Source of the DNA: Prado023 sp963736425
GTDB lineage: Bacteria > Actinomycetota > Actinomycetes > S36-B12 > CAIYMF01
Assembly (NCBI GenBank): GCA_963736425.1
Contig: CAVTOX010000001.1
Location: forward strand, 1 to 64,000
Direction of reading: 5' to 3'
DNA: 64,000 nt
Every line of letters begins with the position of its first letter. The first letter of the stretch is position 1. Position numbers and translations under genes: made by a program. Below the pieces are notes generated by a model, which worked only from the letters and a program-made list of their open reading frames with translations, did no database searches and was not told the DNA's origin. Shown piece after piece: positions 37,110-47,121 of this stretch.

Positions 37110-38741
37110 GTGACTTCTCCCGCCCGTGCGGCTTCCGCTGCGCGCACCTCGAACTCCTCCCGCCCCTCGGCACCCACCCGCACCCCGGCGCCCGCCGACG
37201 CGTCCACCTTCGCCGGACTCGGCGTCGCCCCGGCGCTCATCGCGTCGTTGGCCTCCGGTGGCATCGACGCCCCGTTCCCCATCCAGTCCGCGACCCTGCC
37301 CGACTCCCTGGCCGGGCGCGACGTGCTCGGCCGCGGCCGCACCGGCAGTGGCAAGACGGTGGCGTTCGCGCTGCCGCTGGTCTCCGCCCTGGCCGGCAGC
37401 CGCTCGGCGGCCCGCCGTCCGCGCGGGCTCGTGCTCGTCCCGACCCGTGAGCTGGCCGTGCAGGTCGACAACACGATCGCACCGCTGGCCAAGTCGATGG
37501 GCCTGACGACCCGCACGATCTTCGGCGGCGTCGGACAGAACCCGCAGGTCACCGCCCTGGCCAAGGGCGTGGACATCATCGTCGCCACCCCCGGCCGCCT
37601 GGCCGACCTGATCAAGCAGCGGCTGTGCAGCCTCGAGGACATCGTCGTCACCGTCATCGACGAGGCCGACCACATGGCCGATCTCGGCTTCCTGCCCGAG
37701 GTCCGTCGCCTGCTCGACCAGACCCCCGCCGATGGGCAGCGACTGTTGTTCTCCGCGACGCTGGACTCCGGCGTCGACGTCCTGGCCCGCCGCTACCTGC
37801 ACAACCCGGTGACCCACGAGGTCGACTCGGCTGCGTCGCCGGTCCCCGCGATGGACCACCACGTCTTCAACGTCGACGCCGCAGACCGCGGTGAGGTCGT
37901 CGCGCAACTGGTCGGTGGCCAGGGTCGGACGCTGGCGTTCGCCCGCACCAAGCACCAGGCCAAGCGCTGGGCGCGCACGCTCACCGCATCCGGAATCCAC
38001 GCCGTCGACCTGCACGGCAACCTCAGCCAGGCCGCCCGCCAGCGCAACCTGGCGGCGTTCGCCGACGGTGACGTGCGGGTCCTGGTGGCCACCGACATCG
38101 CCGCGCGCGGCATCCACGTGGATGACATCACGCTCGTCGTGCACATCGACCCGCCCGCCGAGCACAAGGCCTACCTGCACCGCTCCGGGCGCACCGCCCG
38201 CGCCGGTGCCGCCGGCGTCGTGGTCACGGTCGCCACCCACGACCAGCGCCGCGACGTCGCCGACCTGATGCGTCGGGCTGCGATCACGCCCACCCAGCAC
38301 AAGGTGCGCGCCGGCGACTCGACAATCACCGACATCGCCGGGCCCAGCGCCCCGCGTGTCGTCGTGGCCAACGCCCAGCCCATCCCGGAGGAGCGCACGG
38401 GCCGCGGCTCGGGTCGCGGATCCGGCGGTGGCCGCGGTCGGTCGTCCGGCGGCTCGGGCTCGGGCTCCGGCTCGGGTCGGTCCTCGGGTGGGTCCAGCGG
38501 CCAGCAGCGCACCAGCTCGGGCTCTCGTCCGGGCCAGGCGTCCGGCAGCTCCACCAGCCGTTCCTCGCAGGCCCGGTCGTCCGCCCCGCGCTCCTCGCAG
38601 TCGACCTCGTCGGCCGCGCGTGCGTCGGGCGGCTCGACCACGGTCTGGTCGAGCAGCGGTGGCGCCACGGCCACAGCCGCACCGCGGCGCGGGCCCCGTC
38701 GGGCCACCCGCCCCGCGGGCGGTGCAGGCTCCGCGGCCTGA
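37110..38741 (+). CDS. DEAD-box RNA helicase with Gly/Ser/Arg-rich tail
   Basis: RNA helicase of about 543 residues. Motifs: Q motif (FPIQSATLP), Walker A GRGRTGSGKT, VPTRELA, ATPGRL, DEAD as IDEADHMADLGF, SATL, and in the second RecA lobe TLAFARTKHQAKRWA, VLVATDIAARGIHVD and HRSGRTARAG. The C-terminal 150 residues are low-complexity (repeats of SG, RGSGRGSGGG, SSRSS), likely an RNA-binding, disordered tail. It probably remodels mRNA or ribosome precursors, as cold-shock helicases do. GTG 37110 is chosen because the homologous part starts shortly after; an ATG lies at 37065. No frameshift. Confidence 0.9.
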   Translation: MTSPARAASAARTSNSSRPSAPTRTPAPADASTFAGLGVAPALIASLASGGIDAPFPIQSATLPDSLAGRDVLGRGRTGSGKTVAFALPLVSALAGSRSAARRPRGLVLVPTRELAVQVDNTIAPLAKSMGLTTRTIFGGVGQNPQVTALAKGVDIIVATPGRLADLIKQRLCSLEDIVVTVIDEADHMADLGFLPEVRRLLDQTPADGQRLLFSATLDSGVDVLARRYLHNPVTHEVDSAASPVPAMDHHVFNVDAADRGEVVAQLVGGQGRTLAFARTKHQAKRWARTLTASGIHAVDLHGNLSQAARQRNLAAFADGDVRVLVATDIAARGIHVDDITLVVHIDPPAEHKAYLHRSGRTARAGAAGVVVTVATHDQRRDVADLMRRAAITPTQHKVRAGDSTITDIAGPSAPRVVVANAQPIPEERTGRGSGRGSGGGRGRSSGGSGSGSGSGRSSGGSSGQQRTSSGSRPGQASGSSTSRSSQARSSAPRSSQSTSSAARASGGSTTVWSSSGGATATAAPRRGPRRATRPAGGAGSAA

Positions 38742-38833
38742 TCGGCTGAGTTCCGGGCGTGCTCCCGACTCGCAGGACGGGTCGGCGCCATCGCGAGCGC
38801 TAGTGTGGGCGCCGACCTGAGGGAGGCGTGGGC

Positions 38834-39190
38834 GTGGGCCGGTTCGACGCGTGGGTGCGGGCGGTGGGCGATGATCCCGATCCGCGCTTCACGCTGGCCA
38901 ACGAGCGGACGTTCCTGGCCTGGGTGACCACGTCGCTGGGCCTGCTCGGCATCGGCCTGGCCGTCGGCACGATCATCCCGGGGGAGCACTTCTCGATCAA
39001 CCTCCTGGCGATCCTGTGGATCCTCATGGCCGCGATCCTGTCGATCCGCGCACTCATCCGGTGGTTCCGGATGGAGCGGGCCATGCGCTTGGACCAGGGG
39101 CTGCCCCTGTCGACGTCGATCCCCGTGGTGGCCATCTCGCTGGCGCTCCTCTCGGTGGCGACGGGCATCGCGGTGGTGATCGCCTCGTGA
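38834..39190 (+). CDS. DUF202 (YidH-like) membrane protein
   Basis: Small membrane protein of 118 residues with three helices: FLAWVTTSLGLLGIGLAVGT, LLAILWILMAAILSIRALI and PVVAISLALLSVATGIAVV. The N-terminal PRFTLANERTFLAW is the DUF202/YidH signature. Function is unknown. GTG 38834 has GGGAGG seven bases upstream; GTG 38828 is also in frame. It overlaps the next gene, also DUF202, so the two probably form a complex. Confidence 0.85.
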   Translation: MGRFDAWVRAVGDDPDPRFTLANERTFLAWVTTSLGLLGIGLAVGTIIPGEHFSINLLAILWILMAAILSIRALIRWFRMERAMRLDQGLPLSTSIPVVAISLALLSVATGIAVVIAS

Positions 39191-39515
39191 GCCCCGGTGC
39201 GGCGTCGGGCCCCTCGGATCCGGGGCTGGCGGGGGAGCGCACGATGCTCGCCTGGGCGCGGATGGGCCTGACCCTCCTGGGCGTCCCGGCGGCACTGCTG
39301 GCGTATGCCGTGGACGCAACGCGCTCGCGGTCGGGGCTGCAGCCGTCGCCATGGTGCTCGGACTCGGCGTCCTCGTCGGCTCGGTGCGCCGTCAGCGCGT
39401 GGAGCCGGGTGTGATCCCCTCGGGCTCGCTGGTGCCTGCGGCGCGGCTCATCCTGCTGACCGGCGCGTGCGTGCTGATGCTCAACATCACCGGCGGGATC
39501 CTGGTCCTCACCTGA
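39187..39515 (+). CDS. Second DUF202 (YidG-like) membrane protein
   Basis: Small membrane protein of about 109 residues. N-terminal DPGLAGERTMLAWARMGLTL is the DUF202 signature. Three helices are seen after a frameshift near 39310: LLGVPAALLAYA, AAAVAMVLGLGVLVG and LILLTGACVLMLNITGGILV. GTG 39187 overlaps the stop of the first DUF202 gene. Pairing of a YidH-like and a YidG-like gene is common in actinobacteria. Confidence 0.8.
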
Positions 39516-39582
39516 GCCCCCGCGGCTCTCCGCCGGCTGGGCCGGGTTGCGCGACGGGGCAGACCGCGACACCCTTCGGGGC

Positions 39583-40784
39583 GTGGCGAACAGGGCGGAC
39601 GTGGTGGTCGTCGGGGCCGGGCTGGCGGGGCTGCGGGCGGCGCAGCTCCTGGCGGCAGCGGGGCGCGACGTGGTGGTCCTCGAGGCCGCCGACGCCATCG
39701 GTGGGCGCGTGCGTACCGACCGCATCGACGGGTTCACCCTCGACCACGGCTTCCAGCTGTACAACCCGGCATACCCGGAGGGGCGCCTCGCCTGGCCGGA
39801 CCTGTCGATCCGCCAGTTCTCGGCAGGGGTCGACGTCGTCCGCGACGGCATCTCGCACCCACTGGCCGACCCGCGGCGCGACCCCCGCAGCCTGCCGGCC
39901 ACGACGCGGTCGCTGCGCGCGCTCGGGGCGACCCGCGGACTCGGTGCGTTCGGGTCGTATGCGGCCCGGTTGGGCACACCGCTGCATCCGCGTCGCACGC
40001 CTGCGGGCGCCGCCGACCAGGGCATCGGCGAGGCCCTGCGCTCGGCCGGGGTCGACGATGCCGCGTTCGACTGCCTCGTGCGGCCGTTCCTGTCCGGCGT
40101 GCTCGCGGACTCGGCCCTCGAGATCCCCGCGCGGGGTCGCCGACGAGATCCTGCGCACCTTCCTGGCCGGGACTCCCGGAGTGCCCGAGGCGGGAATGGA
40201 CGAGCTGCCGCGACGGCTGGCCGCGGGGCTCTCGGTCCTGACGGACTCACCGGTGCTCTCGGCGCGGCCGGGCGGGTCACGACCGCCGACGCCGAGTGGC
40301 TCGCCGAGGACGTGATCGTGGCCGTGGAGGACCCGTCCTCGCTGGTCCCGACTGCGTCGGCGACCCGGTGGCGGGCGCTGACGACCTGGTACTTCGCGGC
40401 CGCCGACCTGCCGCGCCGGCACCCCATGCTGCTGGTGTCACCCGATGTCCGCCTGGCCAACGTCGCCGTGATGAGCGACGTGGCGCCGTCCGTACGCACC
40501 GGCAGGTCGGCGCCTGATCGCGGCGTCGGCGGTGGGGTTCCACGACTCCGCGGAGGCCGAGCTGTGGGCGCGCGAGGATGCGGCGCGGATGCTCGCCGTC
40601 GCACCCGGGGACCTCGAGCTGATCGCCCACTACCCGATCGCCGCCGCACTTCCGGCGGTCGGTGCCCGCCGGTCGCCGGTGGTCAGCTCCGGCGTGGTTC
40701 TCGCCGGCGACCATCGCGCAGGGTCCCAGCATCAACGGGGCACTGGCCAGCGGACGGCGGGCCGCCGAGCTCCTGGGCGCCTGA
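39583..40784 (+). CDS. FAD-dependent amine oxidase / phytoene desaturase-like protein (frameshifted)
   Basis: Flavoprotein of about 400 residues. The FAD-binding N-terminus is complete: VVVVGAGLAGLRAAQLLAAAG, VLEAADAIGGRVRTD and GFTLDHGFQLYN, as in flavin amine oxidases, protoporphyrinogen oxidase and carotenoid desaturases. The C-terminal FAD contact reads GPSINGALASGRRAAELLGA after repair. Frameshifts near 40130, 40250, 40500, 40660 and 40715 break the frame. GTG 39583 is preferred; TTG 39547 is in frame. Substrate unknown. It sits between the DUF202 pair and the transporter gene. Confidence 0.72.
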
Positions 40785-40824
40785 CCACGCGTCGGCGGGG
40801 GCCCGCCGCTGTAGCGTCCGGATC

Positions 40825-42237
40825 ATGTCGTCCAGTGCGCAGTCGCAGCCGCAGGGTGAGGGTGCCGGCGCCGCCGTCGGGACCGACGAGCTCCACCTCA
40901 CCAGGCGGACGATCGTCTCCTACGCCTTCGGTTCGGTCGGGACGGGCGTCTTCGCGACCGTTCCCGGGCTGGTCCTCGCCTATTACCTGACCAACACCCT
41001 GGGCGTGGCCGCGGGAGCAGCGGCCTTCGTGGTGGCGGTCCCCAAGGCGTGGGACGTCATCGTGCTGCCGATCGTGGGCCGGCTGTCGGACCGGGCTGCC
41101 GCCCGGGTGGGCAGCCGCCTGCCGTTCCTCAGGCTTGCTGGCGTCGTGCTGCCCCTGGCCTTCATCCTGATCTTCTCGGTCCCCCCGGCGCTGGGTTCGG
41201 GCGGTGCAGCGATCTGGGTGTTTGTGGCGTTCATCCTTGCCTCGACGGCGTTCGCGCTGTTCCAGGTGCCCTACATCGCGCTGTCGGCCGAGCTCACCGA
41301 CGTGCCGCAGGAGCGCTCCACGCTGATGGCCTGGCGGGTGGCTTTCCTGACTGTCGCGATCCTGTTGGGCGGCGCCATCGCCCCGGTGATCCGCGACGCA
41401 CTCGGCGGTGCGTACCTGGGCCACTTCGTGATGGCCCTGTTCATGGCCGGCCTGATGCTGGCGGGCATCTGGCTGTGCATCATCGGGTTGTCGAAGGCGC
41501 GCGCCCGAGTGGCCCCGGCGGCTGAGGGCAGCCTGATGGACCAGGTCCGCGTCGTCCGGCACAACCGCGCCTTCGTGGCCCTGCTGATCGGGTTCGTGAT
41601 CCAGGCACTCGGCTTCGCCGCCATGCTCGGAGCGGCGCAGTACTACGCCACGTACATCGTCGGCAAGCCGACGTCGATCACCATCCTGTTCGTCTGCCTG
41701 GTCGCCCCGGCGATCGTGGTCATGCCGTTCTGGAACTGGGTCGCCCATCGGTTCGGCAAGACCCGGGGCTTCCTGGCCTCCACCCTCGTGTTCCTGGTCG
41801 GCGCTCTGCTCCTCATCGTCGGTGGGCGCGACATGGGGCTGGCGACCGTGGCCGTCGCCATCGCGGTGTGCGGTGTCGCCTACGGCGGCTGCCAGATGTT
41901 CCCGTTGGCGATGATGCCCGACGCCGTTGCGGCCGACCGGGAGCGCACCGGCGAGGTGCGCGCCGGGGTGTTCACCGGAATGTGGACCGCGGGCGAGACC
42001 CTGGGGTTCGCGCTCGGCCCGGGGCTGGTCCTCGTGGTGCTGGCCATGACCGGGTTCGCCTCCAGCAAGGCCGACGAGCAGGTCACCCAACCCGACTCAG
42101 CGATCACCGGGGTGCTGATGGCCTTCACGGCCGTGCCCGCGATCCTCGTCCTGATCAGCATCCCCTTCATCCACCGGTACGGCGTGGAGTTCGCCAAGAT
42201 CAGCACCACCCAGACACCCGAAGGAAGCCGCTCATGA
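40825..42237 (+). CDS. GPH-type (glycoside-pentoside-hexuronide) MFS transporter
   Basis: Symporter of 470 residues with twelve helices. The N-terminus reads RRTIVSYAFGSVGTGVFAT, followed by PKAWDVIVLPIVGRLSDRAAARVGSR, which matches the GPH cation:sugar symporter signature (D-x2-DP-type loop with RxGRxR). Middle: ALFQVPYIALSAELTDVPQER. C-terminal helices include MFPLAMMPDAVAADRERTGE. Substrate unknown; the coupled downstream decarboxylase gene suggests an amine, amino acid or lipid-linked compound rather than a sugar. ATG 40825; the stop overlaps the ATG of the next gene. Confidence 0.83.
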   Translation: MSSSAQSQPQGEGAGAAVGTDELHLTRRTIVSYAFGSVGTGVFATVPGLVLAYYLTNTLGVAAGAAAFVVAVPKAWDVIVLPIVGRLSDRAAARVGSRLPFLRLAGVVLPLAFILIFSVPPALGSGGAAIWVFVAFILASTAFALFQVPYIALSAELTDVPQERSTLMAWRVAFLTVAILLGGAIAPVIRDALGGAYLGHFVMALFMAGLMLAGIWLCIIGLSKARARVAPAAEGSLMDQVRVVRHNRAFVALLIGFVIQALGFAAMLGAAQYYATYIVGKPTSITILFVCLVAPAIVVMPFWNWVAHRFGKTRGFLASTLVFLVGALLLIVGGRDMGLATVAVAIAVCGVAYGGCQMFPLAMMPDAVAADRERTGEVRAGVFTGMWTAGETLGFALGPGLVLVVLAMTGFASSKADEQVTQPDSAITGVLMAFTAVPAILVLISIPFIHRYGVEFAKISTTQTPEGSRS

Positions 42238-43753
42238 GTGCATCCATGCCCCCCGCCTTCCCCGATCAGGGCCTGCCCGACGAGGTGATCCTCGCGACGC
42301 TGGCCGCCCTGCGCGAGCTCGACGTGCCCGTCAAGGGCGGGCGGACGACCTCCTACGTGTACGACCCCGACAGGGACGACCTCGAGGACCTCGGGCTGCG
42401 CGCGTTCGCCCTGTCCGAGCACGTCAACGGCTTGGACCCGACGGCCTTCCCGAGCTTCGCGGCGGTGGAGAACGACCTGGTCGCCGCGGCCCTGAGCGTG
42501 CTGGGCAGCGGCAGACCCGGACGAGGTCGGGACGATGACCAGCGGCGGCACGGAGTCGTGCGCCCTGGCGGTCCTCGGTGCGCGTGAGCGGTGGCGGGCC
42601 AAGGTCGGGCAGCCGTACGGCCACCCCACGCTCGTGGCCCCCTCCTCGGTGCACCCGGCGTTCGTCAAGGCCTGCCACCTGTTCGACGTCGAGCTGGTGT
42701 CGGTGCCGATCGACCCCGTCACGTTCGCCGCCGACGTCGAGGCGATGGTCGCGGCCATCGACGAGCGGACGGCGCTGGTGGTCGTCTCGGCTCCCTCGTA
42801 CGCCCACGGGATCGTGGACCCCATCGAGCCGATCGCCGCGGCGGCCGCCGAGCGCGACGTCCTCTGCCATGTGGACGCCTGCATCGGCGGCTGGACCGTC
42901 CCGTTCATCCGGGAGGCTGAGGGGCTGCCCCCGATCGGGCTGATGATCCCCGGGGTCACCTCGGTCTCGGTCGACCTGCACAAGTACGCCTACACGCCGA
43001 AGGGCGTGTCGATCCTGCTGCACCGCGACTTCGCGCTGCGCCGCTTACCACTGGTTCGCCACGGCTGCCTGGAACGGCTACCCGGTGGTCAACCCGACGT
43101 TGCTGAGCTCGCGTGGCGGTGGGGCGCCGGCGATCGCCTGGGCCTACGTGCACAAGATCGGCCGCGAGGGCTATCGCGAGCTGGCCCTCTCGGCGTGGCG
43201 GGCGACCCGGGCGCTCATCGACGGGATCGCGGAGATCCCCGGGATCCACGTGGTGGGCGAGACCGGCTCGACGCTGCTGGCGTTCACCGACGACGGTGGC
43301 CCGGAGGACCCGGACATCCGGGTGGTCGCCGACGAGATGGTCGTGCGTGGCTGGCTGCTCGGCGTCCAGCCGGGGCACGGCGGGCCGCCGACCGCGCACA
43401 TCTGCCTCATGCCGGTCCACGAGCCGCAGACCGACACGTTCCTGGCCGACCTCGCCGCCTCGGTGGAGGCGGCCCGCGCCCTGGGCCGGGTGGAGGTGGA
43501 TCCGGGGCTGCTGGCCATGGCGGCCTCCCTCGACCCGAGCAGCCTGCCCCCGGGGGCGGTCGACATGGTGCTGGCGGCGGCGGGGATCACCCTTGGCGGG
43601 GGCGGCGGCGACGGAGACGGTGAGGGCCTGCCCGATCGGCGCGCGACCCTCAACGCGATCATGGACCTTGCGCCCGAGCCGCTCGTCGAGTGGCTGCTGA
43701 TCGAGGTCCTGGGCAACGTGCTGCGCCCGTCGGCGCACGTGCGGCAGGAGTGA
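42234..43753 (+). CDS. PLP-dependent decarboxylase / sphingosine-phosphate-lyase-like enzyme
   Basis: Group II PLP enzyme of about 505 residues. Pieces: YVYDPDRDDLEDLG, TSGGTESCALAVLGAR (phosphate pocket), VVVSAPSYAHGIVDPIEP, CHVDACIGGWTVPF (Asp that pairs with the PLP ring) and the Schiff-base Lys in VSVDLHKYAYTPKGVSIL. It decarboxylates an amino acid or cleaves a phosphorylated amino alcohol; it looks closest to the sphingosine-1-phosphate lyase/aromatic-amino-acid decarboxylase-like group. Frameshifts near 42510 and 43050 must be bridged. ATG 42234 overlaps the transporter stop. The end is TGA 43751-43753. Confidence 0.83.
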
Positions 43754-43763
43754 GGAGCGAGGC

Positions 43764-44244
43764 ATGAGTGTCGACCCGGGTACCGTCGACATGCGCTCCC
43801 TGGGGGCCCTGCGTGCAGCCGTTCCGGTCCGCGTCCGATCCGGCGCTGGTCGACCTGGTGGGCGCGCACGAGGCCGAGTTCATCGGCCCGGGGTGGCTGC
43901 GGGCGGCCGGTCCGGTGATGACCCGGCTCGGTCGGATGCCGGGCTGGTGCGGCAAGCGGTTCGCCCCGGCTGAGGACGGGTCGATGTACCTGGTGGGCGT
44001 GAACCTGGTTCGCGTCGGTGGGCGGGTCAGTGACTCGGTGCCGATCAAGGCGGCGATCGGACCCTCGCGACTGGATGGCCGACCGGCGCTCATCGTCGGA
44101 TACCCGGTGGACGCACCCTTCCCCTGGCCGAGGGTCACTGACGAGTTGCGCCCCTTCGGCGACGGTGTGCTGCTCGGGATGACGTTCGGGATCCCGGGAT
44201 CCCTGCCCGGCGGTGCGCCGTTCATCCTTCGTCGGATCGAGTAG
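43764..44244 (+). CDS. Protein of unknown function, about 159 residues
   Basis: ATG 43764 with GAGGAGCGAGG upstream, ten bases after the decarboxylase stop, so probably in the same transcript. After a frameshift near 43815 the frame reads DPALVDLVGAHEAEFIGPGW, RMPGWCGKRFAPAEDGSMYL and DELRPFGDGVLLGMTFGIPG. The length and Gly/Pro-rich strands look like a small enzyme or a ligand-binding barrel. I do not recognise the family. It may modify the product of the decarboxylase. Confidence 0.65.
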
Positions 44245-44351
44245 CGTCCGGCGGCGCCCGGGTCGAATGGCACTTTCCCGGCACCTGCTTCCACGCGAGC
44301 ATGGAGATGAGGGCGGCCCGCACCCTCCGCCCGCGCAGGGAGGTGGACGGG

Positions 44352-45698
44352 ATGGGCCGTTGTGCTTCACGAGCCAGAGCAGTGGCCCTTGCTGCCGGTG
44401 TCGGGCTGGTCGTGGCGGTGGTTCCCGGGTGCGTCAGCGGAGCAGGCGGCGGATCGGCGTCTGGCCCCGCCACATCGGGCTCAAGCACTGCTGTCGCCCC
44501 ATCGAAGACCCCCGCGGCTGGACCCTCCGTCACGGACCTCGGGATGGTCTACGTCAACGACATCTCCCACGACGCCACCTGGGTGGTCGGCAACGAGCCG
44601 CGGGATCCGGGCAGCGACGAGCCGAAGCCGCTGGTCCTGATGAACCGCGCGACCGGCGAGCAGAGGGTCCTCTGCGACTGGGCAGACCCGGACCTCGGCT
44701 TCTGCTCGATGGCCGAGCAGGGCGCGATGATCCCCGAGGCCCCGAACCTGGTGGTGGAGCAGGTGGACACCAGCGTGGTCGGATGGTTCCCCTCCGGCGG
44801 GGTCTACGTGGTGGACTCCGCGAACGGTTCGAGGACTCGCATCGACACGGACTCCTTCGGCGTGCCCCTCGAGCCCGCGTGGGAGGCGAAGGACTGCGAG
44901 GGAGGGTGCGACTACCACTGGGCGCCACACCTCAACATGTCCGCCGACTCCGTCTCCGGTGACGGGCGCATCGCCGCGTTCTGCGCGAACTACGAGAAGC
45001 CCAAGGAGCCGGTCCTGTACGTGAAGGACCTGAGCACGGGCACGTTGACCCGTACGGAGGTGCTCTGCGGCGTCAACCGGTTCGGTCGCGAGGACGACAA
45101 CGATGAGTTCAACGACGAGGGGATGAGCTACCCCCAGATCTCGGCTGACGGCACCGTCGTCCACGTGAACGGCGACCGGTCCACGGGCGGCGAGTACGGG
45201 AAGGTCGGGTGGGAGGCCGACACGCTCTACTTCCCGATGACCGGTGAGACCCGCAGCGTGGACGGCAGCGGGGGCATGACCCGCGACGGCGGCACGGTGT
45301 TCATCCGCCAGGGCGTGCAGGCCGATTCGCCCGAGGCCGACGTCGTGCCCGAGTACGCGGCCTATGCCGTCGCGACGGGCGAGACGACCCCGTTGCCCTG
45401 GATGCAGGAGTTCGTGAGCACGCCGGCCATGCCCAACTACCCGTTCGACACCTTCCGTCAGGCCAGCAGCGACGGCCGGTGGGTGGTGAACCACGGTGCC
45501 GTCCGAGACGTGAGCTCAGGGGCTGAGACCGACATCGGCGCCCTGCTGCAGGAGAACGGCTTCGAGCCCTCGACCGGTGAGGGGACGTTGCGGATCTCCG
45601 GCGACGGGTCGGTGGTGATCGCGAACGTCGTCGGCCCCGACCCGCTGGCCGAATCGAGCAGTCGGGTCGTCGCGGTCAGCGGGTGGGACTCCGAGTGA
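44352..45698 (+). CDS. Lipoprotein with beta-propeller-like repeats
   Basis: Exported lipoprotein of 448 residues. Signal peptide with lipobox VVPGC, then a Ser/Gly-rich linker (SGAGGGSASG). The rest has TolB/WD-like repeats such as LGMVYVNDISHDATWVVGN, MSADSVSGDGRIAAFCAN, YPQISADGTVVHVNGD and LRISGDGSVVIANVVG, each with an SxDG core, suggesting a six-bladed propeller. Two Cys-rich points (DCEGGCDYHW) may form a disulfide. ATG 44352 has GGGAGG ten bases upstream. Function unknown. Intact frame. Confidence 0.8.
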   Translation: MGRCASRARAVALAAGVGLVVAVVPGCVSGAGGGSASGPATSGSSTAVAPSKTPAAGPSVTDLGMVYVNDISHDATWVVGNEPRDPGSDEPKPLVLMNRATGEQRVLCDWADPDLGFCSMAEQGAMIPEAPNLVVEQVDTSVVGWFPSGGVYVVDSANGSRTRIDTDSFGVPLEPAWEAKDCEGGCDYHWAPHLNMSADSVSGDGRIAAFCANYEKPKEPVLYVKDLSTGTLTRTEVLCGVNRFGREDDNDEFNDEGMSYPQISADGTVVHVNGDRSTGGEYGKVGWEADTLYFPMTGETRSVDGSGGMTRDGGTVFIRQGVQADSPEADVVPEYAAYAVATGETTPLPWMQEFVSTPAMPNYPFDTFRQASSDGRWVVNHGAVRDVSSGAETDIGALLQENGFEPSTGEGTLRISGDGSVVIANVVGPDPLAESSSRVVAVSGWDSE

Positions 45699-45708
45699 GC
45701 GCAGCAGG

Positions 45709-47042
45709 TCAGCCGTGGACGTCCAGTCGGCGGTCCTCCCAGCGCATGAAGCCCGCGATCCGCTCGGCGGTGGCGTGCCCCAGCCCGCCGCGTGGGAACG
45801 GCACGATGCGCCGGTTCACGAAGAACACGTCGGTCAGGTCCGACTGCCGCTCGAGGACGAGGTCGGTGATCGTCTGACCGTTGAGGTGGGTGACCGACAC
45901 GCCGTGGCCCACGCAGCCGAACGAGTAGATGACGTCCTTGCCGCCGACGTAGCCCAGGGCCGGGAACATGTCGAGGGTGGCCGAGACCGGACCGCCCCAC
46001 GCATGGCTGAACCGGACGTCGGCAAGCCCCGGGAACATCGTGCGCACGTCCTGGCGCAGGGCTGCCCACACGGCCTCGTCGGAGTCGAAGTCCATGCCGA
46101 CGCCGTCGCCGAGCTTCACGTCGCGGCCGCCGATCAGCAGGCGGTTGTCGGCCGTGAGCCGGTAGTAGTGCACGAGGTCGCGGAAGTCCTCGATGCCCTC
46201 GCGGCCACGCCAGCCCGATGCTCTCGAGCTGGGTGTCGGTGAGCGGCTCAGTGAGCACGATGTAGGTCCAGACCGGCACCTGCTTGCGGGCCAGGCCGTC
46301 GAACATGTGCGACCAGGCGTTGGTGGCCAGCACCGCCTTGCGGGCGCGCACCCGGCCTCCGGGCGTCGTGAGGATCACCCGGCCGCTGTTCGCGTGCCGC
46401 TCGAAGGCGGACACCGGGGTGCCCTCGTAGATCTCGGCCCCCTCCGCGGCCACCACGTCACGCCACGCCCACGCCAGCTTCGCCGGGTTCACCAGCCCCA
46501 TGTTCGGCTCCCACCATGCGGCGCCCACGTAGGTCGGGCTCGCGACCCGGGCGCGCAGCTCGTCGGGGCCGATCAGCTGGATCCCCGTGATGCCCATGCG
46601 GTGGATCAGGGCGATCTCCTTGAGCAGCCGCTCCTGGTACTTCGGCGAGGTGGAGACCCACAGGAAGCCGGGGTGCTCGTAGTCGCAGTCGAGATCGAGC
46701 TCGCCGACGAGCTCCTGGAGGAGGGTGACCGCGCGGTCGGCGTACTCGTGGGCCTCCCGGGCCTTCGTGCGACCGAAGCGCAGGGCGGTCAGGGAGTGCT
46801 GCATCCCGATCTTGGTCATGCTGAACCCGGCGTTGCGCCCGCTGGCGCCATGGCCGATGAAGTCGGCCTCCAGGATCGCGATGCGCATGGTCGGCTCGGC
46901 GCGGTGCAGGAAGTGGGCCGTCGACAGGCCGGTGTAGCCGCCGCCGACGATCGCCACGTCGACGTCGAGGTCGCCGACCAGCGCGGGGTCCGGGGGTGTA
47001 GGGGCGGGTGGTGTGCCAGAAGCCGGTGGGGGTGATGGTCAT
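45709..47042 (-). CDS. DAO-type FAD oxidoreductase (PuuB / OrdL-like amine oxidase)
   Basis: FAD-dependent oxidase of about 445 residues in the D-amino-acid oxidase superfamily. N-terminal VDVAIVGGGYTGLSTAHFLH, then ASGRNAGFSMTKIG (the GRNxG motif of PuuB/OrdL), and C-terminal AWGGPVSATLDMFPALG and IYSFGCVGHGVSVTHLNGQT. It probably oxidises an amine such as gamma-glutamylputrescine. Frameshifts near 46985 and 46210. The start ATG 47042 follows in the same direction as DUF6206 with about 80 bases between. It is the last gene of a three-gene group with the aminotransferase. Confidence 0.83.
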
Positions 47043-47121
47043 GCTTCGAGTATTCGCCTGCGGTGGCGGTCGATTCGCGGTGACGGGCCGGGCTGGAGCG
47101 GGCCGGCGGAGCGGGCTCAGA

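Noticed and set aside
39583..42237. Fusion of the flavin oxidase with the GPH transporter
   Set aside because: A continuous frame exists across 40785-40824 only because of frameshifts; the oxidase has its own stop at 40782-40784 and the transporter its own ATG at 40825.
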